DNA from: Pseudomonas fluorescens
GTDB taxonomy: Bacteria; Pseudomonadota; Gammaproteobacteria; Pseudomonadales; Pseudomonadaceae
Length of the DNA: 64,000 bases
Direction: 5' to 3'
Assembly (NCBI RefSeq): GCF_902497875.1
Contig: NZ_CABVHY010000033.1
Location: forward strand, 22,300 to 86,299
Below the pieces are notes generated by a model. It did no database searches, was not told the DNA's origin, and worked only from the letters and a program-made list of their open reading frames with translations. Numbering within the stretch: the stretch's first letter is position 1; each line of letters starts with the position of its first letter. Of the stretch, positions 53,496 through 63,000 are shown one piece after another. The position numbers were made by a program, and so were the translations under genes.

Positions 53496-54293
53496 GCGAC
53501 GCGCGACATAGACGTCGATCAGGTAGCGGGCAATCGAGCGGGACGCCGGCAACGGCGGCAGCGCATGGATGTTGAACCACTGTGCATCTTCGATCTCGTC
53601 CTCCTGCGGGACGATTTCGCCACCGGCGTACTCGGCATGGAAGCCCAGCATCATCGAATGCGGGAACGGCCAGCACTGGCTACCCATGTACTGGATGTTC
53701 CTGACCTCGATCCGCACCTCTTCGCGCACTTCCCGAATCAGGCAATCCTCCGCCGACTCGCCAGGCTCGGCGAAGCCGGCCAGGGTGCTGTAGACCCCGG
53801 GGACAAAACGCGGCGAGCGTGCCAGCAATACCTCGTCGCCGCGGGTGATCAGCACGATCATGCTCGGCGAGATTCGTGGGTAATGCCGCAGATCGCAGGC
53901 TTCGCAGTACATCGCTCGTTCCCGTGAAATCTGCTGCATGGCCTGGCCGCAGTTGCCGCAGAAGCGATGTTCGCGGGCCCAGGTGCCAATTTGCGCGGCG
54001 TAACCCAACACTTTGTAGACCGTGTGATCGCCCTCGAGCATGAACGCCCGCAGGCCTTGCCAGCGACAACCCGGGATCTCGGCTGAGCTGTTGAGCTCGA
54101 GCAGGTAGACCGGCTCGCCATCCAGATGACCGATGCCATGCTCCGCCAGAATCGACAGCTCCTGGCGCTTGAGCCATTCACGCGGGAACAGCGCGCCGTT
54201 GTCATCGAACAGAAAACCGTCGCGGCTGCGCGCCACCGCCCAGCCGCCGGTAATGTCGGTATCGAGTACTGCGGTGGTCCAGCGTGAAGTCAT
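53463..54293 (-). CDS. nudC: NAD+ diphosphatase / RNA decapping enzyme NudC
   Basis: 276 residues. Zinc ribbon CGNCG...CEAC (residues about 112-132) precedes the Nudix box GFAEPGESAEDCLIREVREEV, and the NADH-specific SQPWPFPxS element appears as SQCWPFPHS. The enzyme cleaves NADH and removes NAD caps from RNA. It ends inside the convergent transporter gene and starts 6 nt after the ECH1-like gene, so the latter two are an operon. Confidence 0.95.
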   Translation of the reverse strand: MTSRWTTAVLDTDITGGWAVARSRDGFLFDDNGALFPREWLKRQELSILAEHGIGHLDGEPVYLLELNSSAEIPGCRWQGLRAFMLEGDHTVYKVLGYAAQIGTWAREHRFCGNCGQAMQQISRERAMYCEACDLRHYPRISPSMIVLITRGDEVLLARSPRFVPGVYSTLAGFAEPGESAEDCLIREVREEVRIEVRNIQYMGSQCWPFPHSMMLGFHAEYAGGEIVPQEDEIEDAQWFNIHALPPLPASRSIARYLIDVYVARRLGHTEPVLPG

Positions 54294-54299
54294 TTTTTA

Positions 54300-55112
54300 T
54301 CAATCCATAAATTCGGGTTTCTGCTTGCTCATCTGCGCGGCCATGGCCACCCGCAAATCGGCGGATTGCAGCATGGCGGCGTTCCAGGTCGCGATGTATT
54401 CCAGGCCGTCGTTAATGCTGTGATCGCGCATGTAACTGATCATCTCTTTGGTTCCGGCTATCGCAATCGGCGATTTGCCGGCAATTTCCCAGGCGATGCT
54501 CATTACGCCGTCGAGCAGGCTGGCCGCATCCGGGTAGGTGCGGTTGACCAGGCCAATGCTACGCGCTTCTTCGGCTCCCAGGGTACGCCCGGTGTAAGCC
54601 AGTTCCCGTAGCATGCCGTCGCCGATGATCCGTGGCAATCGTTGCAAGGTGCCGACGTCGGCAGCCATGCCCATGTCGATTTCCTTGATCGAGAATTGCG
54701 CATCTTCGGCGGCGTAACGCATGTCGCAGGCGGCAATCAGGTCGATGGCACCGCCCAGGCAGTAGCCCTGGATCGCTGCAAGCACCGGCTTACGGCAGTT
54801 GTCGACGGCATTGAAGGAGGCTTGCAGTTGCAGGATCTTGCGCCGCAGCAGGCGCGCGTTACGCCCAACATCCTTGCCCAGCTCGTTGGCCACCGACGCC
54901 AGCATCATCAGATCGATGCCGGACGAGAAGTGTTTGCCGGCACCACTGAGCACCACTACCCGGACTTCATCGGTGTCGTCGATCCACTGGAAAATCTCGA
55001 TGATTTCGCTCCAGAACACCGCGTTCATCGAGTTGATCTTTTCCGGACGGTTGATCTGCACATGGGCGATGTGATCCGTCAGTTCGACGCGAAAGGCTTG
55101 GTAGTCGGACAT
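54300..55112 (-). CDS. Crotonase, delta3,5-delta2,4-dienoyl-CoA isomerase-like
   Basis: 270 residues. Oxyanion-hole stretches GAGKHFSSGIDLMML and AIQGYCLGGAIDLIAACDMRYAA, and the acidic pair in KEIDMGMAADVGTLQRLPRIIG. This last stretch is characteristic of ECH1-type dienoyl-CoA isomerases and differs from plain hydratases. Expected to assist beta-oxidation of unsaturated fatty acids. Ends 6 nt before nudC. Confidence 0.88.
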   Translation of the reverse strand: MSDYQAFRVELTDHIAHVQINRPEKINSMNAVFWSEIIEIFQWIDDTDEVRVVVLSGAGKHFSSGIDLMMLASVANELGKDVGRNARLLRRKILQLQASFNAVDNCRKPVLAAIQGYCLGGAIDLIAACDMRYAAEDAQFSIKEIDMGMAADVGTLQRLPRIIGDGMLRELAYTGRTLGAEEARSIGLVNRTYPDAASLLDGVMSIAWEIAGKSPIAIAGTKEMISYMRDHSINDGLEYIATWNAAMLQSADLRVAMAAQMSKQKPEFMD

Positions 55113-55212
55113 GCAGTGATCCTTTGCTGGACTGTAATGAAGGCCGAACTATAACAAGGCATTGTGTCTGGACGTAGGCAGCGCATTGGCCAAAAGCGGG
55201 ACTGACTGACCC

Positions 55213-55357
55213 GTAGCAGCTGCCGAAGGCTGCGTTCGGACCGGGGTCGCGCTCGACCGCAGCGGTCGTAGTTCGGCTATTGCGGTTAGCCTGGAAAAAC
55301 GTGGTGTATGATTTTACGACCGCTGCCCGCTCGTACGCAGCCTTCGGCAGCTGCTAC
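55213..55357. repeat. REP pair with 23-bp perfect arms
   Basis: The arms GTAGCAGCTGCCGAAGGCTG (plus CGT) and its exact complement lie at 55213-55235 and 55335-55357. A variant of family A (GTAGCAGC). A second inner inverted repeat (ACCGCAGCGGTCGTA / TACGACCGCTGCCCGCT-like) lies inside. It fills the 301-nt gap between the divergent isomerase and anti-sigma genes. Confidence 0.85.
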
Positions 55358-55413
55358 GGGGGCGATGCGCTGATTCTGCACTCAGTGCCCAGCCCCTCCA
55401 CAGGAGAACGGCG

Positions 55414-56196
55414 ATGACTGATCAACCCTCGCGACCCGCGCCCTCGGATGAGCAGTTGGTGGCCTACCTCGATGGGCAACTGAGCAGCGAGGAGCGTCTG
55501 CGGATCGATTGCGCACTGGCCAATGATGAAAGCCTGGAACAGCGTCTTGAGTGGCTGTCCAGCAGCGACATGCCGTACCAGAGCGCCTATGCGCAATCGC
55601 ACGATCAAGCGCCCCGGGATCGGCTGGCGACGATGCTCACGGAGCCGGCCCCCGCTGCCAGCGCGCCATGGAGCCGCCGCCGTTTCATCGGGGTGGCGGC
55701 AGGTTTTCTGCTCGCAGGGATCGCCGCGGATCGGCTGTACCTCGGCTGGCAGACCTCGTCCCCCAGGATTGCAACCCACTGGCGGGGCCAGGTGGCCGAT
55801 TACATGGCCCTCTACAGCCCGCAAACTCTCGACCACCTGCCCGGCGACGAAGCCTCCCAGCGGGCGCAACTGCAGACCCTCGGCCAGCGTTTGGGGCGGG
55901 CGCTGGAACCGACGCAGCTGAAGCTCCCGAGGCCGGCACTCAAACGCGCACAACTACTCGAATACAATGGCGTGCCGATTGCCCAGATAATCTATCTGGA
56001 CCCCCTTCATGGGCCGCTGGCGCTGTGCATCACCCGCTCGACCGTCGGCAACCGCGATCCGGCGCAGGAGCAACGGCGCGGGATGAACATCGTCTTCTGG
56101 TCAGACATGGGTTATGCCTACATGCTGATCGGGCGTAACCCGATGCCGGAACTGGAGGCTATGGCGCAGTTGGTTAGAAGCCGGTTGAGTGTTTGA
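55414..56196 (+). CDS. Orphan transmembrane anti-sigma factor
   Basis: 260 residues. A cytoplasmic N-terminus with SDEQLVAYLDGQLSSEERLRIDCALA (anti-sigma zinc-less ASD-like helices), one membrane segment (about 92-110, RFIGVAAGFLLAGIAAD) and a periplasmic C-terminal domain (LLEYNGVPIAQIIYLDPLHGPLALC). This is the FecR/RskA-like layout of anti-ECF factors. The usual partner sigma gene should lie directly upstream on the same strand but is absent: the preceding gene is a divergent isomerase. Confidence 0.82.
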   Translation: MTDQPSRPAPSDEQLVAYLDGQLSSEERLRIDCALANDESLEQRLEWLSSSDMPYQSAYAQSHDQAPRDRLATMLTEPAPAASAPWSRRRFIGVAAGFLLAGIAADRLYLGWQTSSPRIATHWRGQVADYMALYSPQTLDHLPGDEASQRAQLQTLGQRLGRALEPTQLKLPRPALKRAQLLEYNGVPIAQIIYLDPLHGPLALCITRSTVGNRDPAQEQRRGMNIVFWSDMGYAYMLIGRNPMPELEAMAQLVRSRLSV

Positions 56197-56250
56197 GCAC
56201 GATAGTCAGAATATTCATCGCCTGTTCGGCAGCTATCGTCGGAGCGCCGC

Positions 56251-56600
56251 CCGGAGCAAGCTCGCTCCCACAAGTACCGTGTACACCACAAGTTGTGTGG
56301 CCTACCGGATTCCCCTGTGGGAGCGAGCTTGCTCCAAGGCAGCACATTCAAGATTGATGCGACTGTGAGACCGCTATCGCGAGCAAGCTCGCTCCCACAA
56401 GTACCGTGTACACCGCAAGTTGTGTGGCCTACCGGATTCCCCTGTGGGAGCGAGCTTGCTCCAAGGCAGCACATTCAAGATTGATGTGACTGTGAGACCG
56501 CTATCGCGAGCAGGCTCGCTCCCACAAGTGCCGTGTACACCGCAAGTTGTGTGGCCTACCGGATTCCCCTGTGGGAGCGAGCTTGCTCGCGAAGAGGCCG
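56251..56600. repeat. Nearly three tandem 127-bp REP-containing units
   Basis: CTCGCTCCCACAAGT recurs at 56261, 56388 and 56515, exactly 127 bp apart, and copies differ at only a few bases. Each unit has a REP family B inverted pair around GTACCGTGTACACC...AAGTTGTGTGGCC, then a linker AAGGCAGCACATTCAAGATT. The last copy is truncated. It fills the whole gap between the anti-sigma and histidine kinase genes. Confidence 0.95.
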
Positions 56601-56627
56601 GCAAACTCACCACAGCATTGAAAGTGT

Positions 56628-57929
56628 TCACCCCGCCATCGGCAACCACAGCCTGAACCGCGCCCCGCCCAGTGGTGACGGCTCGACCGTCAACGTCCCG
56701 CCCTGGGCTTCCAGCGCCCGGCGGCTGATCGCCAGGCCGAGGCCGAAGCCGCCGGTGGCGCGGTCGCGGCTGCGATCGAGGCGGTAGAACGGTTCGAAGA
56801 TCCGTTCCCGTTCATCGTCGGGAATGCCGATACCGTCATCGTCGACCCAGATTTCACAGCCTTTTGAACCTACGTGGACGCCGACCTGAATGCGCTTTTC
56901 GCAGTAACGCATGGCATTACGCAGCAGGTTCTGGATGGCGCGGGCGGTCAGTCGTGGATCGAGGACAAAGCGTTCGTACAGGCCATCGAGCAAGACATCG
57001 ATGACAATGTCGGGGGACTGCAGCTCTTCGTCGACGCTACCCAGTATGCTGTCGACGAACTCATCGAGGGATACCCGCACCCGCTCCGGCACCCGCGCCG
57101 GGTTTTGCAGGCGGCTGTAGGACAACAGTTCCAGCACCAGTTCATCCAGTTCGCGAATGTGCGCGACCAACCCCTGCAAACGCTCGCGACTGGCGCTCGG
57201 CATATCGTCGGACAGTGCCAGCGCCAGGCCGAAGTCGAGCCGGGTCAGCGGCGTGCGCAGTTCATGGGAGACCGCGTTGAGCAGGTCGCGCTGCTGGTTC
57301 AGCAGGTTTTCAATGTCGGCGGCCATGGTGTCGAAAACATGGGCCAGGCTGCCAATGTTGGAACTCGGGGAAATCTGCGTGCGCTCGCTCAGCTGGCCCT
57401 TGCCGAAACGCTCGGCGGTGCCTTTCAAGCGCTCCAGATCGCGCCAGTGCGGGCGCAGCCAGATCAACAGGCACGCCAGCAACGCCGCGCCGATCAGCAC
57501 GTTGATGCTCCAGTAGAGGAAACTGACGTCCGCCGGATCCGGCGGAACGGTCAGCTTGACCGCCAACTGCTGGTCCAGCGGCGCCACCGCGAGCGTACGC
57601 CAGGCCCAGTCGCCCATGCGAACCACTTTCTCGCCGCGCTGCAAGCGTTCGGTTTCATAGTCGCTGAAGTCTGGGTCGTCATTGCGTACCAGGACCACCT
57701 GCAGCGGCTGGAACTCCTGATCCAGCTCCGCCGCCAGGGCCGGCCATTGCTCGGCGGGCACTTGGTGAAACTGTTTGACGATCAGATTCTGCAGGCCGCG
57801 GGACTGGTCGAGGGTGTAGTTCTGAAAACGCTCGTGAAAGACCTTGATCACCAGGTCAGGGATCAGATAGATCGCCGCGCTGAAGGTGACGATGGTGATC
57901 AGGTACAACCGAATCAGGATTCGCAGCAT
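56628..57929 (-). CDS. Sensor histidine kinase (RstB-like)
   Basis: 433 residues from ATG 57929. Two membrane segments (about 7-25 and 137-158) enclose a periplasmic sensor of roughly 110 residues. HAMP about 160-212, DHp with phospho-His H222 in AVSHELRTPLTRLDFGLAL, and HATPase with LLRNAMRYCEKRIQV (N box), VDDDGIGIPDDERERIF and GGFGLGLAISRR. The wording resembles RstB. It starts 4 nt after the regulator stop and is translated with it; the RND genes are divergent from the pair. Confidence 0.93.
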   Translation of the reverse strand: MLRILIRLYLITIVTFSAAIYLIPDLVIKVFHERFQNYTLDQSRGLQNLIVKQFHQVPAEQWPALAAELDQEFQPLQVVLVRNDDPDFSDYETERLQRGEKVVRMGDWAWRTLAVAPLDQQLAVKLTVPPDPADVSFLYWSINVLIGAALLACLLIWLRPHWRDLERLKGTAERFGKGQLSERTQISPSSNIGSLAHVFDTMAADIENLLNQQRDLLNAVSHELRTPLTRLDFGLALALSDDMPSASRERLQGLVAHIRELDELVLELLSYSRLQNPARVPERVRVSLDEFVDSILGSVDEELQSPDIVIDVLLDGLYERFVLDPRLTARAIQNLLRNAMRYCEKRIQVGVHVGSKGCEIWVDDDGIGIPDDERERIFEPFYRLDRSRDRATGGFGLGLAISRRALEAQGGTLTVEPSPLGGARFRLWLPMAG

Positions 57930-57933
57930 CGGC

Positions 57934-58635
57934 TCAGCATTCCCACTCGGATCGACTGAACAGGTAGCCCTTGCCCCACACGGTCTTGATCTTGCGCGCC
58001 TCACCGGCATGGTCGTCGAACTTGCGCCGCAGCTTGGAGATGGCCACGTCTACCGAGCGGTCGGTGCCGTTGAATTCGATGCCGCGCAGGCGTTGTAGGA
58101 TCTGGTCGCGGCTCAGCACTTCGCCAGCATGCCGGGCCAGCACCACCAGCAGGTTGTATTCGCCGCTGGACAGCTCCACCGGTTGCTCGCGCCAGGTCAC
58201 GCTGCGCTCCGACAGGTCGATGCACAGATTGCCGATAAGGATCCGGTCGTTGGCGGTTTGCGGCTCGTTCAGATTGCTGCGGCGCAGCAAGGTGCGCACC
58301 CGCGCCAGCAATACCCTTGGCTCGCAAGGTTTGGTGACGTAGTCATCGGCGCCCATTTCCAGGCCCAGGACTTGATCGTGACTGTCGTCACGAGCGGTGA
58401 GCATCAGGATCGGCAGGGTCGCCGAGTCGGCCCGCAGCAGGCGGCAGACTTGCAGGCCGTCGAGACCCGGCAGCATCAGATCGAGGATCACCAGGTCCGG
58501 CGGGTTCGACCGTGCACGTTCACGCACTTGATCACCGCGGCTGAGCACGCTGACGTGGTAGCTGTTGCGTTCCAGGTAGCTGGCGATCAGTTCGCAGAGC
58601 GCGGAGTCGTCTTCGACCAGGAGAATGTTGGGCAT
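57934..58635 (-). CDS. OmpR-family response regulator (RstA-like)
   Basis: 233 residues from ATG 58635; the longer frame reads through a repeat. Receiver: MPNILLVEDDS, phospho-acceptor D52 in VILDLMLPGLDG, and Lys in DYVTKPCEPR. The C-terminal winged helix ends GIEFNGTDRSVDVAISKLRRKFDD...IKTVWGKGYLFSR. First gene of the two-component operon and divergent from the RND efflux genes 297 nt away; a regulatory link to that pump is likely but inferred. Confidence 0.94.
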   Translation of the reverse strand: MPNILLVEDDSALCELIASYLERNSYHVSVLSRGDQVRERARSNPPDLVILDLMLPGLDGLQVCRLLRADSATLPILMLTARDDSHDQVLGLEMGADDYVTKPCEPRVLLARVRTLLRRSNLNEPQTANDRILIGNLCIDLSERSVTWREQPVELSSGEYNLLVVLARHAGEVLSRDQILQRLRGIEFNGTDRSVDVAISKLRRKFDDHAGEARKIKTVWGKGYLFSRSEWEC

Positions 58636-58646
58636 GGGTGTTTCCT

Positions 58647-58776
58647 GTAGGAGCGAGCTTGCTCGCGATCGGCGGCGCAGCCGTCGTAAAGCCGACAACT
58701 GTGATTTACCTGTAGTAACGCGATTGCAAATTTTACGACGGCTGCGCCGCCGAAGGCAGGCTTCGCCAGCTGCTAC
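58647..58776. repeat. REP arm plus 21-bp perfect inverted repeat
   Basis: GTAGGAGCGAGCTTGCTCGC (family B) at 58647 is followed by CGGCGGCGCAGCCGTCGTAA (58670-58690), whose exact reverse complement lies at 58732-58752 across a 41-nt AT-rich loop. A family A-like arm GGCTTCGCCAGCTGCTAC ends the block. It occupies the divergent control region of the two-component and RND genes. Confidence 0.88.
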
Positions 58777-58932
58777 GGGGAATGTGCCACCAGTCAGTAA
58801 GCCGTCAAGGATATACGCCCACGCACGCCAGCGAGCAAAACCCTTACACAATTTCACAGAGCGCCTACAAAGCTTCACCGCTCACCTTGGCGGCTGTCCG
58901 TAGCATGCCGGGGTCAATATTGGGGTATCCAC

Positions 58933-60087
58933 ATGTCAAAGAACCTGCTTGCAAAGCTTGGCCTGATTGCGCTGGCAGTGACGCTGAGTGCTTGCGACAA
59001 GTCCTCCATCGCCGAAGAACAGGCCCCGCTGGCCTCGGTGCGGATCGAGACGATCCAGGCGCAGGCGCTTTCGATCACCAGCGAATTAAGTGGCCGGATC
59101 GCCGCGCCGCGGATTGCCGAAGTCCGTGCCAGGGTGGCCGGCGTCGTGCTGCAGCGCACCTTCCGCGAAGGCTCCGACGTCAAGCAGGGCGATGTACTGT
59201 TTCGCATCGACCCGGCGCCGTTCAAGGCCGATCTCGACAGCGCCCAGGCCAGCCTGCGCAAGGCCGAGGCCAATGCGTTCCAGGCGCGCTTGCAGGAGCA
59301 GCGTTACGCCCAATTGGTCGAAGGCAACGCCATCAGCGGCCAGGACTACGACAACGCCCGGGCCAGCGTCCGGCAGACCGCTGCTGACGTGGCGGCCAAT
59401 CAGGCCGCGGTGCAACGGGCCAGGTTGAACCTGGGTTACGCCACGGTCACCGCGCCGATTTCCGGGCGCATCGGCCGCGCGCTGGTCACTGAAGGCGCCT
59501 TGGTCGGGCAGAACGAAACCACCCCGCTGGCGCTGATCCAGCAACTGGACCCGATCCACGCCGACCTGACCCAGTCGACCCGCGAACTCAACGACCTGCG
59601 CCGGGCTTTCCGTGCCGGGCAGTTGCAGCAGATTGGCCAGGACCAGGCCCGCGTCACCCTGATCCAGGACGACGGCAGCCTTTACCCGCTGCCGGGCAAG
59701 CTGCTGTTTGCCGACATCAGTGTCGACCCGAGCACCGGCCAGATCATTCTGCGCAGCGAGTTCCCCAACCCGGACCTCGACCTGCTGCCCGGCAGCTTCA
59801 TTCGCGTACGGCTGGAGCAGGCGATCAACCAGCAAGGCATCAGCGTGCCGCAACGCGCCATCCTGCGCGACAGCGCCGGTATCGCCCAGGTATTGCTGGT
59901 GGACGCCGAGCAGCGGGTCAGCCAGCAGCCGGTGCAGCTGGCCTCGGTGCAAAACGACCGCTGGATCGTCATCGACGGCCTGAAACCGGGCGACCGCATC
60001 GTTACCGAAGGTCTGCAGCACGCTCGCCCCGGCGAAAAAGTGCAGATCGACGACACCCCTCTTCCGATTGCCCAGGCTGCTCAGTAG
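58933..60087 (+). CDS. RND efflux periplasmic adaptor (lipoprotein)
   Basis: 384 residues. The signal peptide ends in lipobox LSAC (lipidated C21). Membrane-fusion-protein features: lipoyl halves RIAAPRIAEVRARVAGVVLQRTF and YATVTAPISGRIGRALV, with a coiled hairpin between (about 100-150), then the beta-barrel DPIHADLTQSTRELNDLR. Family AcrA/MexA/MexC. It is 12 nt before the RND transporter gene and is divergent from the RstA-like regulator. Confidence 0.94.
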   Translation: MSKNLLAKLGLIALAVTLSACDKSSIAEEQAPLASVRIETIQAQALSITSELSGRIAAPRIAEVRARVAGVVLQRTFREGSDVKQGDVLFRIDPAPFKADLDSAQASLRKAEANAFQARLQEQRYAQLVEGNAISGQDYDNARASVRQTAADVAANQAAVQRARLNLGYATVTAPISGRIGRALVTEGALVGQNETTPLALIQQLDPIHADLTQSTRELNDLRRAFRAGQLQQIGQDQARVTLIQDDGSLYPLPGKLLFADISVDPSTGQIILRSEFPNPDLDLLPGSFIRVRLEQAINQQGISVPQRAILRDSAGIAQVLLVDAEQRVSQQPVQLASVQNDRWIVIDGLKPGDRIVTEGLQHARPGEKVQIDDTPLPIAQAAQ

Positions 60088-60099
60088 GTAGGAAACCCC

Positions 60100-63000
60100 A
60101 TGCCGCAATTCTTTATCGACCGCCCGATCTTCGCTTGGGTGGTCGCGCTGTTCATCCTGCTGGGCGGCGCCCTGGCCATCCCGCAGTTGCCGGTGGCGCA
60201 ATACCCCAACGTCGCGCCGCCGCAAGTCGAAATCTACGCCACCTACCCCGGCGCCTCGGCACAAACGGTGGACGAAAGCGTGGTCAGCCTGATCGAGCAG
60301 GAGCTCAACGGCGCTGACAACCTGCTGTATTTCGAATCCCAGAGCAGCCTCGGCAGCGCCACCATCACCGCGACCTTCCAGCCCGGCGCTAATCCGGAAA
60401 TGGCCCAGGTCGACGTGCAGAACCGACTCAAGGCAGTAGAGCCGCGCCTGCCGCAAGCAGTGACCCAGCAAGGCGTGCAAGTGGAGAAGGTCTCGGCCGG
60501 TTTCCTGTTGCTGATCACCCTGACCTCCAGTGACGGCAAACTCGACGACGTGGCGCTCAGCGATTACCTGGCGCGCAATGTGATGAACGAAATTCGCCGT
60601 ATCGACGGGGTCGGCAAAGCGCAGCTGTATGGTGCCGAGCGGGCCATGCGCATCTGGATCGACCCGCGCAAGCTGATGGGTTTCAACCTGACCCCGGCCG
60701 ATGTCAACGCGGCCATTGCGGCGCAGAACGCCCAGGTGTCGGCCGGCAGCATCGGCGACCTGCCTGCTCGCTCGACCCAGGAAATCACCGCGACGGTGTT
60801 GGTCAAAGGCCAATTGTCGAGTCCCGAAGAGTTCGCCGACATCGTGTTGCGAGCCAACCCCGACGGTTCCACCGTGCGCATCGGCGATGTCGCCCGGGTC
60901 GAGATCGGCAGTCAGGAATACCAGTTTTCCACTCGCCTGAACGGTAAGCCGTCGACCGCCGTCAGCGTGCAACTGGCGCCGGGGGCCAACGCCCTGAGCA
61001 CCGCGACCCTGGTGCGGGCGAAGATGGATGAGCTGGCGCAGTATTTCCCGGTCGGTGTGCAATACAAGATCCCCTACGACACCTCGCCCTTCGTCAAGGT
61101 CTCGATCACCAAAGTGGTCTACACCCTGGGCGAAGCAATGTTGCTGGTGTTTGCGGTGATGTTCCTGTTTTTGCAGAACATTCGCTACACGTTGATTCCG
61201 ACCCTGGTGGTGCCGGTGGCGCTGATGGGCACCTTCGCGACCATGCTCGCGCTGGGTTTCTCGATCAATGTGCTGACCATGTTCGGCATGGTGCTGGCCA
61301 TCGGCATCCTGGTGGACGATGCCATTGTGGTGGTGGAGAACGTCGAGCGGATCATGGCCACCGAGGGCCTGTCGCCCAAAGAAGCGACGCGCAAGGCGAT
61401 GAAGCAGATCACCGGGGCGATCATCGGCATCACCCTGGTGCTGGTGGCGGTGTTTATCCCGATGGCGTTCATGCCGGGCTCGGTGGGGGTGATCTATCAG
61501 CAGTTCTCACTGTCCATGGCCACCTCGATCCTGTTCTCGGCGTTCCTCGCCCTGACCTTGACCCCGGCCCTGTGCGCGACCCTGCTCAAACCGATTGCCA
61601 AGGGCGACCATCACGCCAGGGGCGGTTTCTTCGGCTGGTTCAACCGACGCTTCGAACAGCTCAGCAACGGTTATCAACGCGGGGTGGTCTACGCGCTGAA
61701 ACGCACCGGGCGATACCTGCTGATCTACGGTGTGCTGCTGATTGGCCTGGGGCTGTGTTTCAGCCGCCTGCCCTCCTCGTTCCTGCCGGTCGAAGACCAG
61801 GGTTACACCATCACCGATATCCAGCTGCCACCGGGTGCCAGCAAAAACCGCACGGTGCAGGTGGTGGAGCAGATCGAAGCCCATAACGCAACCGAACCCG
61901 GCGTTGGCGATAGCACGGTGATTCTGGGCTTCAGTTTTTCCGGCAGCGGACAGAACGCAGCGTTGGCGTTCACCACGTTGAAGGACTGGTCTGATCGCGG
62001 CAGCGACGATTCGGCGAGTTCAATTGCCGATCGCGCCAACATCGCGTTGAGCCAGATCAAGGACGCCGCGGCTTTCGCGGTACTGCCGCCACCGGTGGAC
62101 GGTCTCGGCACCTCCAGCGGTTTCGAGTTCCGTCTGCAGGATCGTGGCGGCGTCGGCCATGCCGCATTGATGCAGGCGCGTAGCGAGTTGCTGGCCGCCG
62201 CCGAGAAAAGCCCAATCCTGATGAACGTGCGCGAAAGCGCGCTGGCCGAAGCGCCGCAGGTGCAACTGGAAGTCGACCGCAAGCAGGCCAACGCCTTGGG
62301 CATCGCCTTTGCGGACATTGGCAATGTGCTGTCCACCGCAGTGGGTTCGGCCTATATCAATGACTTCCCCAACCAGGGCCGGATGCAACGGGTGGTGGTG
62401 CAGGCTGAAGGCGATCAACGCAGCCAGGTGGCGGATTTGCTGAAGATGCACGTGCGCAACAACAGCGGAAAAATGGTGCCCTTGTCGGCCTTCGTCCAGG
62501 CCACGTGGACCCAGGGCCCGGCGCAGTTGACCCGCTACAACGGCTACCCGGCCATCAGCATTTCCGGCGAGCCGGCACCCGGCTACAGCACTGGCGAGGC
62601 AATGGAGGAAGTCCAACGGCTCGTCGCACAACTGCCGGCGGGCCTGGGCCAGGAATGGACCGGGCTGTCGTTGCAGGAACGCCTTTCCGGCGCCCAGGCA
62701 CCCATCCTGCTCGGGCTGTCGCTGCTGATCGTGTTCCTGTGTCTGGCGGCGTTGTACGAGAGCTGGTCGATTCCCACCTCGGTGTTGCTGGTGGTGCCAC
62801 TCGGCGTACTCGGCGCGGTACTGGCCGTGACCCTGCGGGGGATGCCCAACGACGTGTTCTTCAAGGTCGGGCTGATCACCATCATCGGCCTGTCGGCGAA
62901 GAACGCGATCCTGATCATCGAGTTCGCCAAGAGCCTGTACGACGAAGGCCACGACCTGATTGACGCCACGGTGCAAGCCGCACGCCTGCGGCTGCGACCG

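Noticed and set aside
56251..56600. Possible CRISPR-like array (regular repeat spacing)
   Set aside because: The 127-bp units are identical over their whole length rather than short repeats with unique spacers, contain REP arms, and no cas gene is near.
59086..61062. 658-codon minus-strand open frame
   Set aside because: Antisense shadow of the RND adaptor and transporter; no family resemblance.
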